Source: Klenkia soli (lineage in GTDB: Bacteria > Actinomycetota > Actinomycetes > Mycobacteriales > Geodermatophilaceae). Taken from it: 64,000 nt of DNA. The notes beneath the pieces are model-generated. The model saw only the letters and a program-made list of their open reading frames with translations, searched no databases and was not told the DNA's origin. The stretch lies in the NCBI RefSeq assembly GCF_900103975.1, contig NZ_FNIR01000008.1:62001-126000 (forward strand), written 5' to 3'. Shown in pieces: positions 51,917-60,730 of the stretch (position 1 is its first letter; each line of letters opens with the position of its first letter). The position numbers were made by a program, and so were the translations under genes.

Positions 51917-51924
51917 CGCCGTCC

Positions 51925-52092
51925 ATGAGCCAACGGACCACCTGGGAATACGCGACCATCCCGCTGCTGACCCACAACACCAAGGCCATCCTCGACTCCT
52001 GGGGGGTCGACGGCTGGGAGCTGGTCACCGTGCTGCCCGGCCCCGGCGGCGGCGACCAGCTGGTGGCCTACCTGAAGCGGCCCGCGGCGTGA
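51925..52092 (+). CDS. DUF4177 small protein
   Basis: 55 aa. WEYATIPLLTHNTKAILDSWG and WELVTVLPGP are the conserved segments of the DUF4177 family. It corresponds to the small gene between Rv3679 and Rv3678c in mycobacteria. It overlaps the next gene by GTGA. Function unknown. Confidence 0.88.
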   Translation: MSQRTTWEYATIPLLTHNTKAILDSWGVDGWELVTVLPGPGGGDQLVAYLKRPAA

Positions 52093-52562
52093 CCTCGACC
52101 GAGGCGACCAGCTGGCACGCCCGCTTGGCCGAGCTGGGGCTGCGGCTCCCGCCGGTCGCGGCCCCGGTCGCCTCCTACGTCCCCGCCGTCCGCACCGGCA
52201 ACCTGGTGATGACCAGCGGGCAGCTGCCCTTCGTCGACGGCGGCCTGCGCCGCACCGGCAAGGTCGGCGGCTCGGTCGAGGCCGAGGACGCCGCCCACGA
52301 CGCCAAGGTCTGCGCGCTGAACGCGCTCGCCGCGATCGACGACCTGGTCGGGCTGGACTCCGTGGCCCGGGTCGTCCGGGTCGTGGGCTACGTGGCGTCG
52401 GCCGAGGGCTTCACCGGTCAGCCGCGGGTGATCAACGGGGCCTCCGAGCTGATCGGCAAGGTGTTCGGCAAGGCCGGCGAGCACGCCCGCTCCGCCGTCG
52501 GGGTGGCCGAGCTGCCGCTGGGCGCGCCGGTCGAGGTCGAGCTCACCGTCGAGCTGCGCTGA
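52089..52562 (+). CDS. RidA/YjgF family protein (Rv3678c-like)
   Basis: 157 aa. RidA fold with YVPAVRTGNLVMTSGQLPF and the C-terminal VGVAELPLGAPVEVELTVE. Classical RidA enzymes hydrolyse reactive enamines; this subgroup lacks the usual catalytic Arg context, so activity is uncertain. GTG start overlaps the DUF4177 stop. Confidence 0.9.
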   Translation: MTSTEATSWHARLAELGLRLPPVAAPVASYVPAVRTGNLVMTSGQLPFVDGGLRRTGKVGGSVEAEDAAHDAKVCALNALAAIDDLVGLDSVARVVRVVGYVASAEGFTGQPRVINGASELIGKVFGKAGEHARSAVGVAELPLGAPVEVELTVELR

Positions 52563-52569
52563 CGCCGCG

Positions 52570-53376
52570 GTGACCCCGGCTCCGGCGCAGCCCCGTCAGG
52601 CCGCCACCGTGCTGCTGCTGCGGGACGGGCCCGACGGTGTCGAGGTGCACCTGCAGCGCCGCACCCGCGGCATGCCGTTCGCCGGGGGCATGACCGCCTA
52701 CATCGGTGGGGGCGTCGACCCGCGCGACGGCGGCGCCGACCTGGACTGGGTGGGCCCGGGGTCGACCGACTGGGCCGCCACGTGGGGCTGCGACGAGTCG
52801 ACCGCCCGTCAGCTCGTGTGCGCCGCCGTCCGGGAGACCTTCGAGGAGGCCGGGGTGCTGCTGGCCGGGCCGGCGTCCGGCGGGGTGGTGCCCGACGTCT
52901 CCGGACCCGAGTGGGAGGCCCAGCGGCAGGCGCTGCTCACCCGTGAGCTGGCGCTGTCCGACCTGCTCGCCGCCCGGGGCCTGGCGCTCCGCTCGGACCT
53001 CCTGCGCCCCTTCGCGCACTGGATCACCCCGCCGGTCGAGCCGCGGCGCTACGACACCAAGTTCTTCGCCGCCGCCCTGCCGGTCGGCCAAGAGGCCCAG
53101 GACGTCTCGGGCGAGGCCGACGAGGCCGGCTGGTCCACCCCGGGGGCGGCGCTGGCCGAGCACGAGGCCGGCACCCGCCCGATGCTGCCGCCCACCATCC
53201 ACACCCTGGGCCAGCTCGCGGCCTTCCCCGACGTGGCCGCGGTGCTCGCCGGCTGCCCGCCGGCACCGCTCGAGCCGATCAGCCCGACGTTCGCCGAGGA
53301 CGCCGACGGCCAGAGGTGGGCGGTGCTCCCCGACGGCACGAGGATCCGCATCGTCGTCCCGCTGCCCGGGGTCTGA
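52570..53376 (+). CDS. Nudix hydrolase with expanded Nudix box (NUDT19-like)
   Basis: 268 aa from GTG 52570, seven bases past ridA. The Nudix box is split: GGGVDPRDGG, then about 25 extra residues, then AAVRETFEEAGVLL. This insertion resembles that of NUDT19-type CoA diphosphatases. The sequence WITPPVEPRRYDTKFFAA also matches that group. It may cleave CoA derivatives or another nucleotide diphosphate. Last gene of the DUF4177-ridA-nudix set. In many relatives an MBL-fold hydrolase follows before crp; none is present here. Confidence 0.88.
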   Translation: MTPAPAQPRQAATVLLLRDGPDGVEVHLQRRTRGMPFAGGMTAYIGGGVDPRDGGADLDWVGPGSTDWAATWGCDESTARQLVCAAVRETFEEAGVLLAGPASGGVVPDVSGPEWEAQRQALLTRELALSDLLAARGLALRSDLLRPFAHWITPPVEPRRYDTKFFAAALPVGQEAQDVSGEADEAGWSTPGAALAEHEAGTRPMLPPTIHTLGQLAAFPDVAAVLAGCPPAPLEPISPTFAEDADGQRWAVLPDGTRIRIVVPLPGV

Positions 53377-53393
53377 GAGCCGGCCACGCAGTG

Positions 53394-53439
53394 CCGGGCG
53401 CCCGTCGCGGGGGTCGAAGACCTCCCGACGGGCACCCGG
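53394..53439. terminator. Bidirectional hairpin between nudix and crp
   Basis: Arms CCGGGCGCCCGTCG (53394-53407) and CGACGGGCACCCGG (53426-53439) pair with one mismatch around an 18-nt loop. Lies between convergent genes. Confidence 0.7.
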
Positions 53440-53500
53440 GCAACGGCTCAGCGCAGCCGGGACGGCACCTGGCCGCGGTGCGATCCGGAGGATCGCGATG

Positions 53501-54175
53501 TCAGCGCGCTCGGCGGCGGAGGCGCTCCTCGTCGAGGACGACGACGGACTTGCCCTGCAGCTGGATCCAGCCGCGGTGCACGAAGTCGGCCAGGGCCTTG
53601 TTCACCGTCTCGCGGGAGGCGCCGACGAGCTGGGCGAGCTCCTCCTGGGTCAGGTCGTGCTTGACGCGCAGGCCGTCGCTCTCGCGGGAGCCGAACCGGT
53701 CGGCCATCTGCAGCAGCGCCTTGGCCACGCGGCCGGGGACGTCGGTGAAGATGAGGTCGGCGACCGAGTCGTTGGTCCGCCGCAGCCGACGGGCCAGCAC
53801 CTGGAGCAGCCGCTCGCCCACCTCGGGGTGCGCCTCGATCCACGGGCGCAGCATCTGCTGGGGCATCTTGGCCAGGCGCACGTCGGTCACCGCGGTGGCG
53901 GTGGCGGTGCGGGGGCCCGGGTCGAACACCGACAGCTCGCCGAACTGGTCGGAGGGGCCCATGACGGCCAGCACGTTCTCGCGGCCGTCGGGGGAGCGCC
54001 GGGAGAGCTTGATCTTGCCGGACAGCACCACGTACAGGCTGTCACCGGGCTCGCCCTCGTTGAAGACCACCCGCCCGCGGGGCAGGTTGACCGTCTCCAG
54101 GCCGCTCGCCGTGGGCTCCGCCGCTTCCGGCGACAGCCCCTGGAACAGACCCGACTGGGCAAGGACCTCGTCCAC
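53501..54175 (-). CDS. crp: Crp/Fnr family cAMP-responsive regulator
   Basis: 224 aa, identical in length to Mycobacterium tuberculosis Crp (Rv3676). The start GTG at 54175 ([14 protein letters not shown]) matches that protein and has AGAGG seven bases upstream; a longer frame to 54286 is rejected. cAMP pocket [18 protein letters not shown], then the hinge [15 protein letters not shown] and helix-turn-helix [23 protein letters not shown] global regulator of carbon and stress genes; also called GlxR in corynebacteria. Position between nudix and nth fits the family neighbourhood. Confidence 0.95.
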   Translation of the reverse strand: MDEVLAQSGLFQGLSPEAAEPTASGLETVNLPRGRVVFNEGEPGDSLYVVLSGKIKLSRRSPDGRENVLAVMGPSDQFGELSVFDPGPRTATATAVTDVRLAKMPQQMLRPWIEAHPEVGERLLQVLARRLRRTNDSVADLIFTDVPGRVAKALLQMADRFGSRESDGLRVKHDLTQEELAQLVGASRETVNKALADFVHRGWIQLQGKSVVVLDEERLRRRAR

Positions 54176-54301
54176 CAGTGCACCTCTCGTACTTGCGTCA
54201 TAGCGGGTGCGGTGAGCACCCACGTCCGGAGGCAGTCTAGGGCCTGTGGGTGTTCTCACCGTGCGGAGCGTCACCACGCTGCCCACGAAGGGTGGGACCG
54301 G

Positions 54302-54559
54302 TCAGTCCGAGGAGCGGTGCGCCGTCACGGCCTCGGTGCCCCGGGTGGTCCGTCCCGTGCGCCGACCGCGCCAGCGGTCCATGGCGCGGCGGATGCCCGA
54401 GGAGGCCAGGGCGTCGACGTCGGCCGGGGTGGCGGAGGCCAGGAACTCCTCGACCTGGCGCTGCGAGGTCGGCCGCCGCAACGGCTCCTCGACCCGCTCC
54501 ATGATCAGCAGGAACGCGATCACGAGCGGGGGGAACAGGATGACGACGAGGGCGACCAC
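54302..54559 (-). CDS. Small membrane protein (Rv3675-like position)
   Basis: 85 aa. GTG start with GAGGAGG six bases upstream. One helix at the N-terminus ([23 protein letters not shown]) and a charged cytoplasmic part with [22 protein letters not shown]. It lies between crp and nth, as a small membrane gene does in mycobacteria. Function unknown. Confidence 0.75.
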   Translation of the reverse strand: MVALVVILFPPLVIAFLLIMERVEEPLRRPTSQRQVEEFLASATPADVDALASSGIRRAMDRWRGRRTGRTTRGTEAVTAHRSSD

Positions 54560-54686
54560 CCAGCACCTCCTCGGATCGCGTGCGGTCGGGGCCGGTCGTG
54601 CCCCGCGGCGGCGGCCCCGACACGTGCTGTGACGAATGGGCCTGGTGGTACGAGCATGACAGGTCCGACCTGTCGGTGCCCCCGCC

Positions 54687-54692
54687 TACCCT
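54687..54692 (+). promoter_or_regulatory. Promoter of leaderless nth operon
   Basis: TACCCT lies seven bases before the GTG at 54700, with TCCGAC 17 bases further upstream (54664-54669) as a plausible -35. No ribosome site. Confidence 0.6.
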
Positions 54693-54699
54693 CGACCGC

Positions 54700-55479
54700 G
54701 TGTCCGCACCTGCGTCGTCCACCCCCGTCCGCCCGGCCCGCGCGGTGCGGCTGGGGCTCTCGCCGTACGACACCGGCGAGACCCCGCTGGGGCGCACCCG
54801 GCGGGCCCGGCGCATGGCCCGCGAGCTCGCCCTGATCCACCCCGACGCGCACTGCGAGCTCGACTTCACCACCCCGCTCGAGCTGCTGGTGGCCACCGTC
54901 CTGTCGGCGCAGACCACCGACCGCACGGTCAACACCGTCACGCCCACGCTGTTCGCCCGGTACCCGACGGCGGCCGCCTACGCCGGGGCCGACCGCGACG
55001 AGCTCGAGACGATCCTCCGGCCCACCGGCTTCTTCCGGGCCAAGGCCACGTCGGTGCTGGGCCTGGGGCGGGCGCTCGTCGAGCAGTTCGACGGCGAGGT
55101 CCCCGGCCGGCTCGAGGAGCTGGTCACGCTGCCCGGGGTGGGGCGGAAGACGGCGAACGTCGTCCTGGGCAACGCGTTCGGGGTGCCGGGGCTGACCGTG
55201 GACACCCACTTCGGGCGGCTGGTCCGCCGCTTCGGGTGGACCGCCGAGGAGGACCCGGTCAAGGTCGAGGCCGTGGTGTCCGAGCTGATCCCGAAGAAGG
55301 AGTGGACCGAGTTCTCCCACCGGGTGATCTTCCACGGCCGTCGGGTCTGCCACGCCAAGAAGCCGGCGTGCGGGGCGTGCGGGCTGGCCCGTTCGTGCCC
55401 GTCGTTCGGCACCGGCCCGGTCGACCCGCTGCTGGCCGCGAAGCTCGTGAAGAGCCCGGCCGCCTCGGACACGCTGTGA
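54700..55479 (+). CDS. nth: Endonuclease III
   Basis: 259 aa. Removes oxidised pyrimidines from DNA and cuts the abasic site. Helix-hairpin-helix [14 protein letters not shown] with catalytic Lys150, Asp168 in VDTHFGRL, and the C-terminal [4Fe-4S] cysteines [17 protein letters not shown]. The GTG at 54700 is chosen over a longer frame from 54580, because that extension is not family-like and crosses the promoter. First gene of nth-tlpA-nudix-cupredoxin, joined by GTGA overlaps. Confidence 0.95.
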   Translation: MSAPASSTPVRPARAVRLGLSPYDTGETPLGRTRRARRMARELALIHPDAHCELDFTTPLELLVATVLSAQTTDRTVNTVTPTLFARYPTAAAYAGADRDELETILRPTGFFRAKATSVLGLGRALVEQFDGEVPGRLEELVTLPGVGRKTANVVLGNAFGVPGLTVDTHFGRLVRRFGWTAEEDPVKVEAVVSELIPKKEWTEFSHRVIFHGRRVCHAKKPACGACGLARSCPSFGTGPVDPLLAAKLVKSPAASDTL

Positions 55480-56057
55480 GGCGGCTGCTGGTCGCCCTGG
55501 TCGCGGCGGCCGCGCTGCTGGCCGGCTGCACCGCCGACACCCCGGACGCCGCAACCCCCACCTCCGACCCGGCGGTGCAGGACGTCGACACCGCGCTCGC
55601 GTCCTGCCCCGAGCAGACCGGCGACACGATCGAGGCCGCCGACGCCCTCCCGCCGCTGACCTTCGACTGCATCGGCGGCGGCACCCTCGACCTCTCCCGC
55701 GCCCCGGGCGTGCCCACGGTGATCAACGTGTGGGGGTCCTGGTGCGGGCCGTGCCGCGCGGAGCTGCCGCTGGTGCAGGAGCTCGCCGAGGCCGCGGGGG
55801 AGAAGGTGCAGGTGCTCGGCGTGGTCACGACCGACACGCTCACCGCGGCCGACTCCTTCGCCGCCGATGCCGGGGTCACCTTCCCGAACGCGTTCGACCA
55901 GCAGGACGACCTGCTCGCCGAGCAGGGTCTGCGGGGTGCCCCGTACACCTTCTTCGTGACCGCCGACGGCACCGTGGCCCACACCGAGTCCGGCGCGGTG
56001 TCCTCCTACGACGAGCTCCGGCAGCTGGTGGCCGACCACCTCGGCGTCGACCTGTGA
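55476..56057 (+). CDS. TlpA-like thioredoxin-fold lipoprotein (Rv3673c-like)
   Basis: 193 aa. Lipobox LLAGC with Cys18; redox motif WCGPC (Cys90, Cys93) and [12 protein letters not shown] (cis-Pro). Two extra Cys at 44 and 65 may form a disulfide. Acts outside the membrane as a thiol-disulfide reductase. Its GTG overlaps the nth stop. Confidence 0.92.
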   Translation: MRRLLVALVAAAALLAGCTADTPDAATPTSDPAVQDVDTALASCPEQTGDTIEAADALPPLTFDCIGGGTLDLSRAPGVPTVINVWGSWCGPCRAELPLVQELAEAAGEKVQVLGVVTTDTLTAADSFAADAGVTFPNAFDQQDDLLAEQGLRGAPYTFFVTADGTVAHTESGAVSSYDELRQLVADHLGVDL

Positions 56058-56803
56058 CCGTCGACCTCGCCGGGGTGCCCGCGCACGTGCGGGCGTTGCT
56101 GGACTCCGCCGACGCCCTGCCGCTGCGGCACCGCATGGGCGACGCGACCGAGACGGCCCGGCGGTCGGCGGTGCTGGTGCTGTTCGGGGAGACCGAGCAC
56201 GGTCACGACGTCCTGCTGATCGAGAAGTCGACCCGGCTGCGCACCCACGCCGGCCAACCCGCGTTCCCGGGCGGCGGTGCCGAGCCCGGCGAGGACTACC
56301 CGGTGGGGACGGCGCTGCGCGAGGCGTGGGAGGAGGCCGGTGTCGAGCCGTCCTCGGTCCGGGTGCTCGGCGAGCTGCCCGAGCTGTTCCTGGGGCCCAG
56401 CGACAACCTCGTCGTCCCGGTCGTGGGGTGGTGGGACGACCCGCGGCAGACCGTCACCGGCGACCCGTTCGAGGTGGCCCAGGTGGCGCGGGTGCCGCTC
56501 GCGCAGCTGGTCGACCCGCGACGCCGGTTCCGGGTGCGGCACCCCTCCGGGTACACGGGGCCGGCCTTCGAGGTGGCCGGCATGGTCGTGTGGGGCTTCA
56601 CCGCGGGTGTGCTGGACGCCGTGCTCACCGCTGCCGGGCTGGCCCGGCCCTGGGACACCGACGACGTGCGCGACCTGGCCGGTGAGCAGGAGCGGGTCCG
56701 CGGCAGCGCCGCCGCGGACGAGGAACCGGCCGACCGCGCCGCGCCGACGGTCGCCGAGGCCCCGTCGTCCCCAGGTCCGCCGCGTACGGTCCCTGGGCGA
56801 TGA
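56054..56803 (+). CDS. CoA-type Nudix hydrolase (Rv3672c-like)
   Basis: 249 aa. Nudix box GGGAEPGEDYPVGTALREAWEEAG preceded by the CoA-pyrophosphatase signature LLIEKSTRLRTHAGQPAFPGG. Likely splits CoA or CoA esters to 4'-phosphopantetheine and 3',5'-ADP. The GTG overlaps the upstream stop. About 40 C-terminal residues are a disordered Ala/Pro-rich tail. Confidence 0.9.
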   Translation: MTVDLAGVPAHVRALLDSADALPLRHRMGDATETARRSAVLVLFGETEHGHDVLLIEKSTRLRTHAGQPAFPGGGAEPGEDYPVGTALREAWEEAGVEPSSVRVLGELPELFLGPSDNLVVPVVGWWDDPRQTVTGDPFEVAQVARVPLAQLVDPRRRFRVRHPSGYTGPAFEVAGMVVWGFTAGVLDAVLTAAGLARPWDTDDVRDLAGEQERVRGSAAADEEPADRAAPTVAEAPSSPGPPRTVPGR

Positions 56804-57264
56804 CGTCGAACCGAACGCGGGTCCTGCTGGCCGCGCTGCTGCTGGCGCTGGGCCTCGTCGGCTGCAGCAACCGCACCCCGGCCACCCCCGATGCGACCCG
56901 CACCCCCGACTCCGGGGTGGGCGAGGTGACCACCGACGCGGCCGGCGTGCAGGAGATCACGCTGGAGACCGGGGACGACTACGTCTTCACCCCGGACACG
57001 TTCACCGTGGCACCGGGCCAGGTCCGGCTGACCGTCACGAACACCGCGGCGCAGCTGACCCACAACTTCATGTTCACCACCGGCGCGGGCCCGGTGGACA
57101 TCACCGAGCAGATCCCGCTGCTGGCCCCCGGTCAGAGCGAGACGATCGAGTTCACCGTGACCCAGCCGGGCGACTACCCCTTCGAGTGCACGTTCCACAC
57201 CGCGCTTGGCCAGGTCGGCACGATGACCGTCACCGGCGCCACCGCGGCCACGACGAGCGGGTGA
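56800..57264 (+). CDS. Cupredoxin-like lipoprotein
   Basis: 154 aa. Lipobox LGLVGCS, then a single blue-copper-like domain. Possible copper ligands: His in LTHNFMF and Cys, His, Met in FECTFHTALGQVGTM. It has the YVFTPDTFTVAPGQ start of plastocyanin-type domains. An extracellular electron carrier or copper-binding protein. The ATG overlaps the Nudix stop. Not part of the mycobacterial set as I recall it. Confidence 0.85.
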   Translation: MTSNRTRVLLAALLLALGLVGCSNRTPATPDATRTPDSGVGEVTTDAAGVQEITLETGDDYVFTPDTFTVAPGQVRLTVTNTAAQLTHNFMFTTGAGPVDITEQIPLLAPGQSETIEFTVTQPGDYPFECTFHTALGQVGTMTVTGATAATTSG

Positions 57265-57268
57265 CCCG

Positions 57269-58450
57269 GTGTCCCTCGTCGACCTGGTGCTCATCGCCCT
57301 GGCCCTGCTGTTCGCCCTCTCCGGCTTCCGGCAGGGCCTGATCGTCTCGGCCGCCTCGTTCATCGGCTTCTTCGGCGGTGCGGTGGCCGGCGCCCAGCTG
57401 TCCGGGCCGGTCGCCGACGAGCTGGGCGGTTCGACGCTGTCGCGGGTGTTCGTCGCCCTCGTGGTGGTGCTGGCCGGCGCCCTCCTGGGCCAGCTGGTGG
57501 CGGGCTACGTGGGGCGGGCCGTCCGGAAGAAGGTCACCTGGGAGCCGGCGAAGATCGTCGACGCCGTGGCCGGTGCGGTGATCTCCGCGGTCGCCGTCCT
57601 GCTGGTGGCCTGGATGGTGGCCACCCCGCTGGCGAACTCGGCGTTCCCGGCGGTGGCCAGCCAGGTCCGCCAGTCGACGCTGGTGCAGGCGGTCGACGAG
57701 GGGGTGCCCGACGGCGTCCGGTCGCTGTACGACTCCCTGCGCGAGGCGATCGACCGGCGGGGCCTGCCCGACGTCCTCGACCCGCTCACGCCCACCCAGG
57801 TGCGGGACGTCCCGGTACCCGACCAGGCGCTGGCGCAGAGCGCGGTGGTCGCCCAGGTGCAGGGGTCGGTGGTCAAGATCAGCGGCGTCGCGGCCTCGTG
57901 CTCCCGGCAGATCGACGGCTCGGGGTTCGTGTTCGCCGACGAGCGGGTGATGACCAACGCGCACGTGCTGGCCGGGGTCTCCGAGCCCACCGTGCTCGCC
58001 GAGGGCGAGACCTACGACGCGATCCCGGTGTACGTGGACGAGGAGACCGACGTCGCGGTGCTCTACGTGCCCGACCTCCCGCAGGTGCCGCTGCAGTTCA
58101 ACCCGAACCCGGTCGACTCCGGCGCCGACGCGATCATCATGGGCTACCCCGGCGGCGGTGGGCTGTACGTCGGTGCGGCCCGGGTGCGGGACCGCGGGGC
58201 GATCAGCGGGCCGGACTTCCGCGCCGAGCAGACCGTCGTCCGCGACGTGTACGCGCTGTACGGGCAGGTGCGGGCGGGCAACTCCGGTGGGCCGCTGCTG
58301 GCCTCCGACGGCACGGTGCTGGGCGTCGTGTTCGCCTCCGCGGTCGACGACCCCGACACCGGCTACGCCCTCACCGACGCCGAGGTCGCCGACGCCGCCT
58401 CCCAGGGCGACACCGCCACCGCCCAGGTCGACACCGGCCCCTGCGAGTAG
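57269..58450 (+). CDS. marP: MarP-type periplasmic serine protease with CvpA-like membrane domain
   Basis: 393 aa, close to the 397 of mycobacterial MarP (Rv3671c). Four membrane helices of CvpA type (about 5-22, 30-48, 58-80, 98-118), then a chymotrypsin-like protease facing outward with His232 (TNAHVLAG), Asp261 (ETDVAVL) and Ser339 (AGNSGGPL). Cys211 and Cys392 match the pair that forms the regulatory disulfide in MarP. The protein is needed for acid and oxidative stress survival in mycobacteria, where it activates the peptidoglycan hydrolase RipA. GTG start, four bases past the cupredoxin stop. The next genes are displaced from it by an inserted cassette. Confidence 0.93.
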   Translation: MSLVDLVLIALALLFALSGFRQGLIVSAASFIGFFGGAVAGAQLSGPVADELGGSTLSRVFVALVVVLAGALLGQLVAGYVGRAVRKKVTWEPAKIVDAVAGAVISAVAVLLVAWMVATPLANSAFPAVASQVRQSTLVQAVDEGVPDGVRSLYDSLREAIDRRGLPDVLDPLTPTQVRDVPVPDQALAQSAVVAQVQGSVVKISGVAASCSRQIDGSGFVFADERVMTNAHVLAGVSEPTVLAEGETYDAIPVYVDEETDVAVLYVPDLPQVPLQFNPNPVDSGADAIIMGYPGGGGLYVGAARVRDRGAISGPDFRAEQTVVRDVYALYGQVRAGNSGGPLLASDGTVLGVVFASAVDDPDTGYALTDAEVADAASQGDTATAQVDTGPCE

Positions 58451-58499
58451 TCAGCGCGCCCCCTGGTTCCGCCGGCGTGGATCAGCTCCGACGACCGAT

Positions 58500-58539
58500 G
58501 TGCATCCTCACCAGTGGACGTCGGGAGCGGAGGATGCAC
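58500..58539. repeat. 40-nt palindromic repeat, left copy
   Basis: Begins GTGCATCCT and ends AGGATGCAC, a 9-bp inverted repeat around a 22-nt centre that contains GACGTCGGG. A second 40-nt copy in the same orientation is at 59739-59778. Between them lies only the AbiEi/DUF559 gene. Confidence 0.75.
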
Positions 58540-58554
58540 GCTGGCGGCGGAGGA

Positions 58555-59604
58555 TCACACGACCCCGAGCGATCGCTCGAGGAACGGGGTGCTCCAGGGG
58601 CGTGACCGCGGTTCCCGGCGCAGTCCGGCGCGCCAGGGCACGATGCGGACACCGGCCGGCAGCTCCAGGGGTGCGGCCAGGAGCGACCGGATGCGCTCTG
58701 CCTTGGCGGTGAGTCCGGGGCCCAGGTCGGCCGCGGCGATGCGGGTTCCCACCAGGCCGAGGTCGACCAGTTCGTCGTGTCGGCGCTTCTCGTCCCACCC
58801 GACCTCGGACGGCGATCGGCCGCGCCAGGGATCGGTCCACTTCACCCGACCGTCCACCTCACCGAACGCAGGCGTGCCCGGGAACCACAGGTCCAGGACG
58901 GCGACGAGGCGTTCGTCGCGCAGGACGGCGGCCTGCAGGACCGGCTCGGGGAGTCCTCCGGCCAGTAGCCCCAGACGGGCCCGGGTCTCCAACGGGGAGT
59001 GCGCCCCGACGCGGGCCAACCGGACGGCGCCGGCGAGGGCACCCACGCCGACCCAGTGGGCCTGGGTCAGGACCCCGGCCGTCAGTTCCTCCACGGTGAT
59101 GCGACCGTCGGCCAGGGCGTCGTCCAGCGCGATGACCGCGTCCGTGACGTCCCACTCCCGGCCGACGTCGAGCAGGGTGCGTCGCAGGGTCGTGACCGGC
59201 AGGGGCGGGAAGGTCTCGACGTCTCCCGAGGGCAGGCCGGCGGCGAGCACCCGGTAGTCGCGACCGGTGCGGAAGCGGCGGGGGTCGGTCGCTGTCACCT
59301 GGTGGCCCACGCCGCCGGGGAGGACGAGGTCGTGCAGGCGGGCCGCCGTGACGTGGCTGAGCACCGTGGTCGACCGGCCCAGGCGGGCCAGCACGGCTGC
59401 CGCCTCCAACCCGTGCCCCCGTCCGGCAGCAGCGTGCTGCCGCCAGAGCTCGTCGGTGGTGTGGACGCCGTACCGCACGGTCCGCCATCGACCTCCCCGG
59501 ACGAGGGCCGCGATCCCGTGGCGGGTGTGGCCGACAGCCACGGCATCGGCGGTGGTGAAGACGCCGCCGCGGCGGGTCAGGGCAGTGAGCAGGAGCGGGT
59601 GCAC
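58555..59604 (-). CDS. AbiEi/DUF559-type protein (winged helix plus Vsr-like nuclease fold)
   Basis: 349 aa, GTG start. N-terminal AbiEi_4-like winged helix (FTTADAVAVGHTRHGIAALVRGG, VRYGVH), a middle region with SHVTAARLHDLVL and PVTTLRRTLLDVGRE, and a C-terminal DUF559 fold (SPLETRARLGLLAGGLPEPVLQ, VLDLWFPGTPAFGEVDGRVKW, EKRRHDELVDLG). DUF559 resembles Vsr endonucleases and restriction-type folds; the acidic pair around FGEVDGRVKW would be the active site. Such genes are common and often mobile in actinobacteria, with unknown targets. It breaks the marP-ephE neighbourhood and is flanked by two matching palindromic repeats. A decayed paralogue is at 28056-29028. Confidence 0.8.
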   Translation of the reverse strand: MHPLLLTALTRRGGVFTTADAVAVGHTRHGIAALVRGGRWRTVRYGVHTTDELWRQHAAAGRGHGLEAAAVLARLGRSTTVLSHVTAARLHDLVLPGGVGHQVTATDPRRFRTGRDYRVLAAGLPSGDVETFPPLPVTTLRRTLLDVGREWDVTDAVIALDDALADGRITVEELTAGVLTQAHWVGVGALAGAVRLARVGAHSPLETRARLGLLAGGLPEPVLQAAVLRDERLVAVLDLWFPGTPAFGEVDGRVKWTDPWRGRSPSEVGWDEKRRHDELVDLGLVGTRIAAADLGPGLTAKAERIRSLLAAPLELPAGVRIVPWRAGLRREPRSRPWSTPFLERSLGVV

Positions 59605-59738
59605 GTCCGCAGGTTGCCGACGGCGGACACCGATGGAGCGGCGTCGGCGGATCTGTGGACGGGCACGCCAGATGTGGACGGGGACGCCCGCCGCACCAGG
59701 TCGTGCGCTATGAGCTCACCTCGTCGTCCAGCACCTGT

Positions 59739-59778
59739 GTGCATCCTGCGCACCCGACATCGGGGGCGGAGGATGCAC
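59739..59778. repeat. 40-nt palindromic repeat, right copy
   Basis: Same 9-bp ends GTGCATCCT / AGGATGCAC and the same length as the copy at 58500. The inside also pairs, CCCGA-CA-TCGGG, so it can fold almost completely. The two copies share the last 21 bases with only two differences and differ mostly in the left half of the centre. Confidence 0.75.
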
Positions 59779-59818
59779 AGTGCTCGTCGCACCTGATCCA
59801 CGCCGGGGTGACGGCCGG

Positions 59819-60730
59819 TCAGCGCGCCCAGGTGGCGATGGCCTCGCTGACCAGGTCGGGGGTCTCCTCGTGCGGGAAGTGGCCGATGCCGGCCAGTTCA
59901 CGCCACTCGTAGGCGCCGGCGACGTAGCGGCCCGAGCCCTCGGCGGTGCGCGGCAGCACGCAGGGGTCCAGCGCGCCGTGCAGCTGCAGGGTCGGCGCGG
60001 TCACCGGCGCGGCCATGCGGCGGGCGTAGCGCAGGCCGTCGGGGCGCAGCTGCGAGCGGAACGCCCACCGGTGGAACTCCATCGCCCCGTAGGCGGCCTG
60101 CGGGATGCGGGCGGCGTCGCGGTACCGGGCGACGGCGTCGGCGAAGTCGGCGGTGTGCACCCAGCCCGGCCCGGCCCAGCGGCGCAGCAGCTCGGCGACC
60201 GGGTCGTCGTCGGCGCGGGTCAGCCGGCGCTCGGGCAGCCGCGGCAGCTGGTAGCGCAGCGCGTAGCGGGAGGCACGGCGCTGGGCGGCGTCGGCCATGC
60301 CCGAGCGCAGCTCCCGGGGGTGGGCCGACGACAGGACGACGAGGCCGCGGACGGTGCGCGGGTGCAGCGCGGCCATCGTCCACCCGACGAGCCCGCCCCA
60401 GTCGTGCCCGACGACGACGGCGTCGGGCTCGCCCAGCGCCCGGACGACGGCGGCGACGTCGGCGGACAGCGTGGGCAGGTCGTAGCCGCGCGGGGGCTTG
60501 TCGCTGCCGCCGTAGCCGCGCAGGTCGACCGCGACCGCCCGGTAGCCGGCCTCGGCCAGCGCGACGAGCTGGTGCCGCCAGGCCCACCAGAACTGCGGGT
60601 AGCCGTGCACCAGCAGGACCAGCGGCCCCTCACCGGCCTCGGCGGCGTGCAGCCGGACCCCGTTGGCGGAGATGTCCCGGTGCTGCCAGGGGCCCGGGAC
60701 CAGTGCGCTGGTGGCGTCGGGTGCGGTCAC
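59819..60730 (-). CDS. Epoxide hydrolase-like alpha/beta hydrolase (EphE-like)
   Basis: 303 aa. HGYPQ oxyanion motif (His42), nucleophile Asp110 in VGHDWGG, and a terminal HFPHEE that supplies the catalytic His. These are the marks of soluble epoxide hydrolases. It corresponds in position to EphE (Rv3670) of mycobacteria. GTG start overlaps the stop of the upstream membrane gene (GTGA), so both share one transcript. Substrate unknown. Confidence 0.9.
   Translation of the reverse strand: MTAPDATSALVPGPWQHRDISANGVRLHAAEAGEGPLVLLVHGYPQFWWAWRHQLVALAEAGYRAVAVDLRGYGGSDKPPRGYDLPTLSADVAAVVRALGEPDAVVVGHDWGGLVGWTMAALHPRTVRGLVVLSSAHPRELRSGMADAAQRRASRYALRYQLPRLPERRLTRADDDPVAELLRRWAGPGWVHTADFADAVARYRDAARIPQAAYGAMEFHRWAFRSQLRPDGLRYARRMAAPVTAPTLQLHGALDPCVLPRTAEGSGRYVAGAYEWRELAGIGHFPHEETPDLVSEAIATWAR

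Noticed and set aside
54205-54221. GGGTGC-N5-GCACCC inverted repeat upstream of crp as a Crp operator
   Set aside because: It does not fit the TGTGA-N6-TCACA consensus well enough to call.
54176-54286. Longer Crp N-terminus
   Set aside because: Mycobacterial Crp begins at the residue matching GTG 54175, and the ribosome site lies inside the longer version.
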